64,000 nt of DNA from JAAYDI01 sp052034005. Its GTDB lineage: Bacteria > Planctomycetota > Planctomycetia > Pirellulales > Pirellulaceae. Of this stretch, positions 62,831 through 64,000 are shown in pieces. Position 1 is the first letter of the stretch; each line of letters opens with the position of its first letter. The position numbers and the translations under genes were made by a program. The notes below the pieces were generated by a model. It had not been told where the DNA came from. It saw nothing but the letters and a program-made list of their open reading frames with translations, and did not search any database. The stretch lies in contig JBPOJB010000013.1 in NCBI GenBank assembly GCA_052034005.1, forward strand, positions 1-64,000. The letters run 5' to 3'.

Positions 62831-63895
62831 ATGACGGGCACACGGGCAGTTGCGGCGATCTGGGCGTTGTACGTCCTGGCGGCGCCGAGCTCGGCGGCGG
62901 GTTGGGAAATCCGCTTGCGTGCGGACGTCGCGACGCAAGCCGCGACCGTGCAATTGCAGGACCTGGCCGACATCGTCGGTGACGACGTGCCCACGGAGGC
63001 GGCCGTGGAGCGGATCGTCGTCGCGCTGGGGCCCACGCCGCAGCACCACCGCGAGTTGACGCGAAGCGACGTGCGGAGAGTACTCGCCGCCCGCGGCGTG
63101 GACCTGCGGCAGTGCCAGTTCGCCGGCGCTCCGCGGGTGGTCATCGTGTATGGCCTGCCGCGCAGCGCCGCGGACTCCGCGCCCGGAGCCGGGCAGCCCG
63201 GCCGTGCGCAGGTCCGCAGCCTGCCGCCGGGCGTGACGACCGCCCAGCGGCGGCTGGAGGCCGTCGTCGCCCAGCGGCTCCAGTCGCTCGCGGGCGACGG
63301 GTGTCCCTGGAAGGCGGAGGTCGCATGGCCGGAGCGCGTGCCGGCCGCGCTGTTGCGCGCGGGGAGCGATTTCACGGTCGAGTCGCCGGCCGAGGCCACC
63401 GAAGGGTCGCACCAGTTGACGGTCTGCCTGTCCGACGGTCCCAACTCGGTGCGCGTGCCGTTGGAAGTGCGCGCGCATCGCGTGGCGCCGGTTGTCGTGC
63501 CCGTTCGCGCGCTGGCGCGGGGCGAGGTGATTCGGGCCGAGGACGTGGTGTTGCGGAGCGTGGAGGAGGAGGGCGGCCGGGGAGGGGCGCTGTTCGTGAC
63601 ACGCCTGGAGGACGCGGTTGGACGCCGGGTCCGCCAGGCCGTGAACGCTGACCAGCCGCTGAGCACCCGGGCCCTGCAACAGCCGCTGCTGGTCCGCCGG
63701 CGTGACGAGGTCGACGTGCTCGTCCGGTGCGGGGCCATCCGCGCCCATCGGCGCGCCGTGGCGCTCCAAGACGGCACACGCGGCGACCTGGTCACGGTCG
63801 AGACGACCGACGGCTCGAAGACGCAATTCAACGCGCGTGTAGTCGATATCCGGCAAGTGGAAGTGCTGCCGAACTCCACGAGCGTCAACCCATGA
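62831..63895 (+). CDS. flgA: Flagellar P-ring assembly chaperone FlgA
   Basis: 354 aa. Start ATG 62831 with GAGGAG upstream gives a signal peptide (AVAAIWALYVLAAPSSAAGW). N-terminal 220 residues are longer than usual and include VQLQDLADIVGDDVP. The C-terminal SAF-type domain is VVPVRALARGEVIRAEDVVLRSV, then AVGRRVRQAVNADQPLSTRALQQP and DGTRGDLVTVETTDGSKTQFNARVVD, all typical of FlgA. Acts in the periplasm. Its stop codon lies in the first unit of a 5-base tandem repeat. Confidence 0.9.
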   Translation: MTGTRAVAAIWALYVLAAPSSAAGWEIRLRADVATQAATVQLQDLADIVGDDVPTEAAVERIVVALGPTPQHHRELTRSDVRRVLAARGVDLRQCQFAGAPRVVIVYGLPRSAADSAPGAGQPGRAQVRSLPPGVTTAQRRLEAVVAQRLQSLAGDGCPWKAEVAWPERVPAALLRAGSDFTVESPAEATEGSHQLTVCLSDGPNSVRVPLEVRAHRVAPVVVPVRALARGEVIRAEDVVLRSVEEEGGRGGALFVTRLEDAVGRRVRQAVNADQPLSTRALQQPLLVRRRDEVDVLVRCGAIRAHRRAVALQDGTRGDLVTVETTDGSKTQFNARVVDIRQVEVLPNSTSVNP

Positions 63896-63915
63896 CATGA
63901 CATGACATGACATGA
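63891..63915. repeat. Five-copy pentanucleotide repeat (catga)5
   Basis: Exact tandem catga units between flgA and the next gene. The flgA TGA is in the first unit. Each of the first four ATGs starts ATG-ACA-TGA, so the repeat is a string of tiny overlapping start-stop units. Confidence 0.95.
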
Positions 63916-63928
63916 CGAGGTCGAGTGT

Positions 63929-64000
63929 ATGGAGATGCTGTTGCGGGTGAGGGCGGTGGCGTTGGTCGCCGCGATCCAGTGCCTGGCGGCCACCGGGCGC
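63929..64000 (+). CDS. flgH: Probable flagellar L-ring protein FlgH, first 24 codons (partial)
   Basis: ATG 63929, then MEMLLRVRAVALVAAIQCLA: the beginning of a signal peptide; cut by the right edge. Identified only by position, since flgH normally follows flgA in this order. A CGAGG segment at 63916-63920 could be its ribosome site. Confidence 0.5.
   Translation, partial: MEMLLRVRAVALVAAIQCLAATGR

Overview
The window is GC-rich and gene-dense. The gene content points to a member of the Planctomycetota (inference). Evidence is a BBP7-type outer-membrane beta-barrel protein, a PEP-CTERM protein, TAT-exported Gfo/Idh/MocA and sugar-isomerase-like enzymes, a ceramidase-like secreted hydrolase, a PilM/secretin apparatus built from very large Gly/Met/Pro-rich proteins, and short zinc-ribbon membrane proteins. 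Pyruvate:ferredoxin oxidoreductase, a HoxEFUYH [NiFe] hydrogenase and a PPi-type phosphofructokinase indicate an anaerobic or fermentative lifestyle.

Layout. 1-773: 5' part of uvrA (runs off the left edge). 774-1673: a long stretch without a recognisable gene. 1674-2249: ECF sigma factor. 2355-14270: leftward pilus/secretion locus made of a PilM-PilN fusion, two large low-complexity inner-membrane proteins and, behind its own terminator and promoter, a 1361-aa secretin. Its order matches pilMN-O-P-Q. 14664-18833: rightward glycosidase-like protein, cmk and a PlsC acyltransferase. 19037-20893: PEP-CTERM protein and a secreted protein, convergent. 21218-21304: tRNA-Ser(UGA). 21305-25697: leftward HEAT-repeat protein, oxidoreductase and sugar isomerase. 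25921-29211: UroD-like protein, BBP7 barrel and an uncharacterised zinc-ribbon protein.

29520-41503 is the energy block. It holds PPi-phosphofructokinase, then leftward PFOR plus a dihydroorotate-dehydrogenase-like flavoprotein, and, divergently, hoxE-F-U-Y-H and the hydrogenase maturation protease. Sugar carbon would pass through phosphofructokinase and phosphoglycerate kinase to pyruvate. PFOR then yields reduced ferredoxin, and Hox balances NAD(P)H against H2.

41542-42390: STAS and BON proteins. 42719-47557: psd, pssA (phosphatidylethanolamine synthesis), miaA and aspS. 47681-53516: a cysteine-less thioredoxin-fold protein, pgk, an HD phosphohydrolase, two zinc-ribbon proteins and a double-ACT protein. 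53910-57605: ceramidase-like hydrolase, a second UroD-like protein and an LptF/G permease. 57909-60782: comF, a DUF502-like membrane protein and hemC. 61048-64000: a flagellar rod/ring operon, flgF-flgG-flgA and the first codons of a probable flgH, behind a near-consensus sigma-54 promoter.

All functions come from reading motifs in the translated sequence; no database search was run. Promoters and terminators are pattern matches by eye.
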